DNA from: CAVSMC01 sp963798655
GTDB taxonomy: Bacteria; Pseudomonadota; Gammaproteobacteria; Burkholderiales; Casimicrobiaceae
Direction: 5' to 3'
NCBI GenBank assembly: GCA_963798655.1
Contig: CAWCUH010000001.1
Span: 441,033 to 505,032 of the forward strand
Length of the DNA stretch: 64,000 nucleotides
The notes beneath the pieces are model-generated. The model did no database searches, was not told where the DNA came from, and saw nothing but the letters and a program-made list of their open reading frames with translations. How positions within the stretch are numbered: the first letter of the stretch is position 1; every line of letters begins with the position of its first letter. The position numbers were made by a program, and so were the translations under genes. Shown in pieces: positions 63,062 through 64,000 of this stretch.

Positions 63062-64000
63062 CGATCGGTCTCCTTGTCGTCGGTGTGTCGTTGCATGAGG
63101 TCGGCGGCCCAGTTGAGCCCGCGGTAGCGCAGCCAGGCTTCGGTAAACCCCGCGACTCCGCCGGCGTGCAGGGCGCGGTCGATCGCGCGCTGATCGTCGG
63201 GGCTCCCGGCCGCGGCGAAGGCGAGCGCAACCGGACCGAGATCGAGATCAAACAAGCGATTGCCGAGCCGCGACTGGTAGTAGTAGTCGCGCTTGGGCTG
63301 CGCGTGGGCGATGATCGCGATCTGCCGATCGTTGAGGCCAAAGCCTTCGTAGATCGCGCGTAGCTGCGGCTCGGTCGCCTGCGGGTTGGGCAGGAAGATC
63401 CGGCTCGCACAGCTTTCGACGATGGCCGGCGCGATGCTCGAGCGCTGAACGTCGGCGAGCGACTGGGTGGCGAAGATCACCGAGACGTTGCGCTTGCGAA
63501 GTGTCTTCAGCCACTCGCGGATGCGCCCGGCGAAGATCGGGTCGTCGAGGAAGACCCACGCTTCGTCGAGGATCAGCAAGACAGGCGGCCCGTCGAAGCG
63601 ATCTTCGAGGCGCCGGAAGAGGTACGTCAGCACCGGCAGCACGGCGGTGCGCCCGTGCATGAGCTCTTCCATCTCAAAGCATTGAATGGAGGCGGAGCCC
63701 AGCCGGTCTTCGTCGGCATCGAGGAGGCGCCCGCAGGCGCCGCCCAGGACGTACGGCTGCAGCGCCTGACGTAACGCATTGGACTGCAGCAGAACGGAGA
63801 GGCCGGTGAGCGTTCGCTGCTCGACCGGAGCGCTGGCGAGGCTTCCCAGTGCCGACCACACGGCGCCTTTGACTTCCGGTGTTGCGTCGACCCCTTCGTG
63901 GATCAGTAAGCCCCCAATCCATTCCGCGGCCCAGGCGCGGTAGCTCTCGTGATCGATGCGAGCCAGCGGCTGGAACGCAATCGATCCGTCGTGTCCGAGG
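63058..64000 (-). CDS. trbE: Conjugal transfer ATPase TrbE (VirB4-like), 3' part
   Basis: The frame runs off the right edge; about 313 C-terminal residues are present, opening LGHDGSIAFQPLARID and ending at TGA 63058. Walker B is PPVLLILDEAWVFLDD; the downstream ATPase motifs LKTLRKRNVSVIFATQSLADVQ and FGLNDRQIAIIAHAQPKRDYYYQSRLGNRLF match TrbE/VirB4. It powers pilus assembly and transfer. The Walker A region lies outside the window. Confidence 0.92.
   Translation of the reverse strand, partial: LGHDGSIAFQPLARIDHESYRAWAAEWIGGLLIHEGVDATPEVKGAVWSALGSLASAPVEQRTLTGLSVLLQSNALRQALQPYVLGGACGRLLDADEDRLGSASIQCFEMEELMHGRTAVLPVLTYLFRRLEDRFDGPPVLLILDEAWVFLDDPIFAGRIREWLKTLRKRNVSVIFATQSLADVQRSSIAPAIVESCASRIFLPNPQATEPQLRAIYEGFGLNDRQIAIIAHAQPKRDYYYQSRLGNRLFDLDLGPVALAFAAAGSPDDQRAIDRALHAGGVAGFTEAWLRYRGLNWAADLMQRHTDDKETDR

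Larger units (their letters stand above)
56127..64000. mobile_element. Left end of a Tn4371-type integrative conjugative element
   Basis: It comprises tRNA-Glu as insertion site, a serine recombinase, and the mating-pair genes trbE-J-L-F-G-I plus DUF2274 in the order typical of the Tn4371 family, all on the minus strand with overlapping starts and stops. The trbB, C, D, traG and accessory genes should lie beyond the right edge. Use of a serine recombinase beside trbI, rather than a tyrosine integrase at the far end, departs from the described family. Confidence 0.85.

Overview
The window is a GC-rich chromosomal segment of a Gram-negative proteobacterium, most likely a betaproteobacterium of the Burkholderiales type. 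The evidence is the smc-zipA-ligA-galU run, the pyrG-kdsA-eno-ftsB run, a PEP-CTERM surface protein, an OxyR with both redox cysteines, the ppsR/ppsA pair, and several families of short palindromic intergenic repeats. No species name can be supported from the sequence alone.

Layout. 1-5.5 kb: a c-di-GMP signalling protein (REC-GGDEF-EAL-REC), an SRPBCC protein, a PEP-CTERM protein, tRNA-Thr, a MarC-type membrane protein and rlmB. 5.5-18.6 kb: two divergent oligopeptide/dipeptide ABC transporter loci. The leftward one is a full dppB-C-D-F-A set. The rightward one has permeases and ATPases but no binding protein, and carries an M20 amidohydrolase and a DUF2817 peptidase-like gene between its two permease genes. 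18.6-27.5 kb: smc, zipA, ligA, galU and oxyR. 27.7-32.3 kb: a TRAP transporter (dctP-Q-M) with its GntR/FCD regulator, divergent from an SDR dehydrogenase over a probable double operator. 32.3-40 kb: HAD dehalogenase, tRNA-Val, gltX, pyrG (frameshifted), kdsA, eno, ftsB and a SpoU-type methyltransferase. 40-49.3 kb: two secreted proteins sharing a Trp/Gly-rich domain, a fucU-like mutarotase divergent from a lactonase-type amidohydrolase, an inositol-phosphatase-family gene, and an AfuABC-type iron ABC transporter. 49.3-55.8 kb: ppsR, a PHP-domain phosphatase, a helix-turn-helix gene, ppsA, a YgfX-like gene and a frameshifted SDR.

56-64 kb: tRNA-Ala and tRNA-Glu, then the left end of an integrative conjugative element. 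A large serine recombinase reads leftward into the tRNA-Glu gene, and its stop codon overlaps the complement of the anticodon. Behind it lies a Tn4371-type mating-pair cluster in the order (reading leftward) trbE-J-L-F-G-I-DUF2274. trbE runs off the right edge. A serine recombinase using a tRNA gene and paired with this trb type is the most unusual arrangement seen here.

Three genes (pyrG, an SDR, trbL) each need one base removed to restore a family-like reading frame, and a second dppF appears to have lost its start through a shift. This may be residual sequencing error or real decay. pyrG is normally essential, which favours error there. Non-coding highlights are a 162-nt nested palindrome between oxyR and dctM, two TGTCnGACA sites 21 bp apart upstream of the GntR gene, and three distinct hairpin repeat families.
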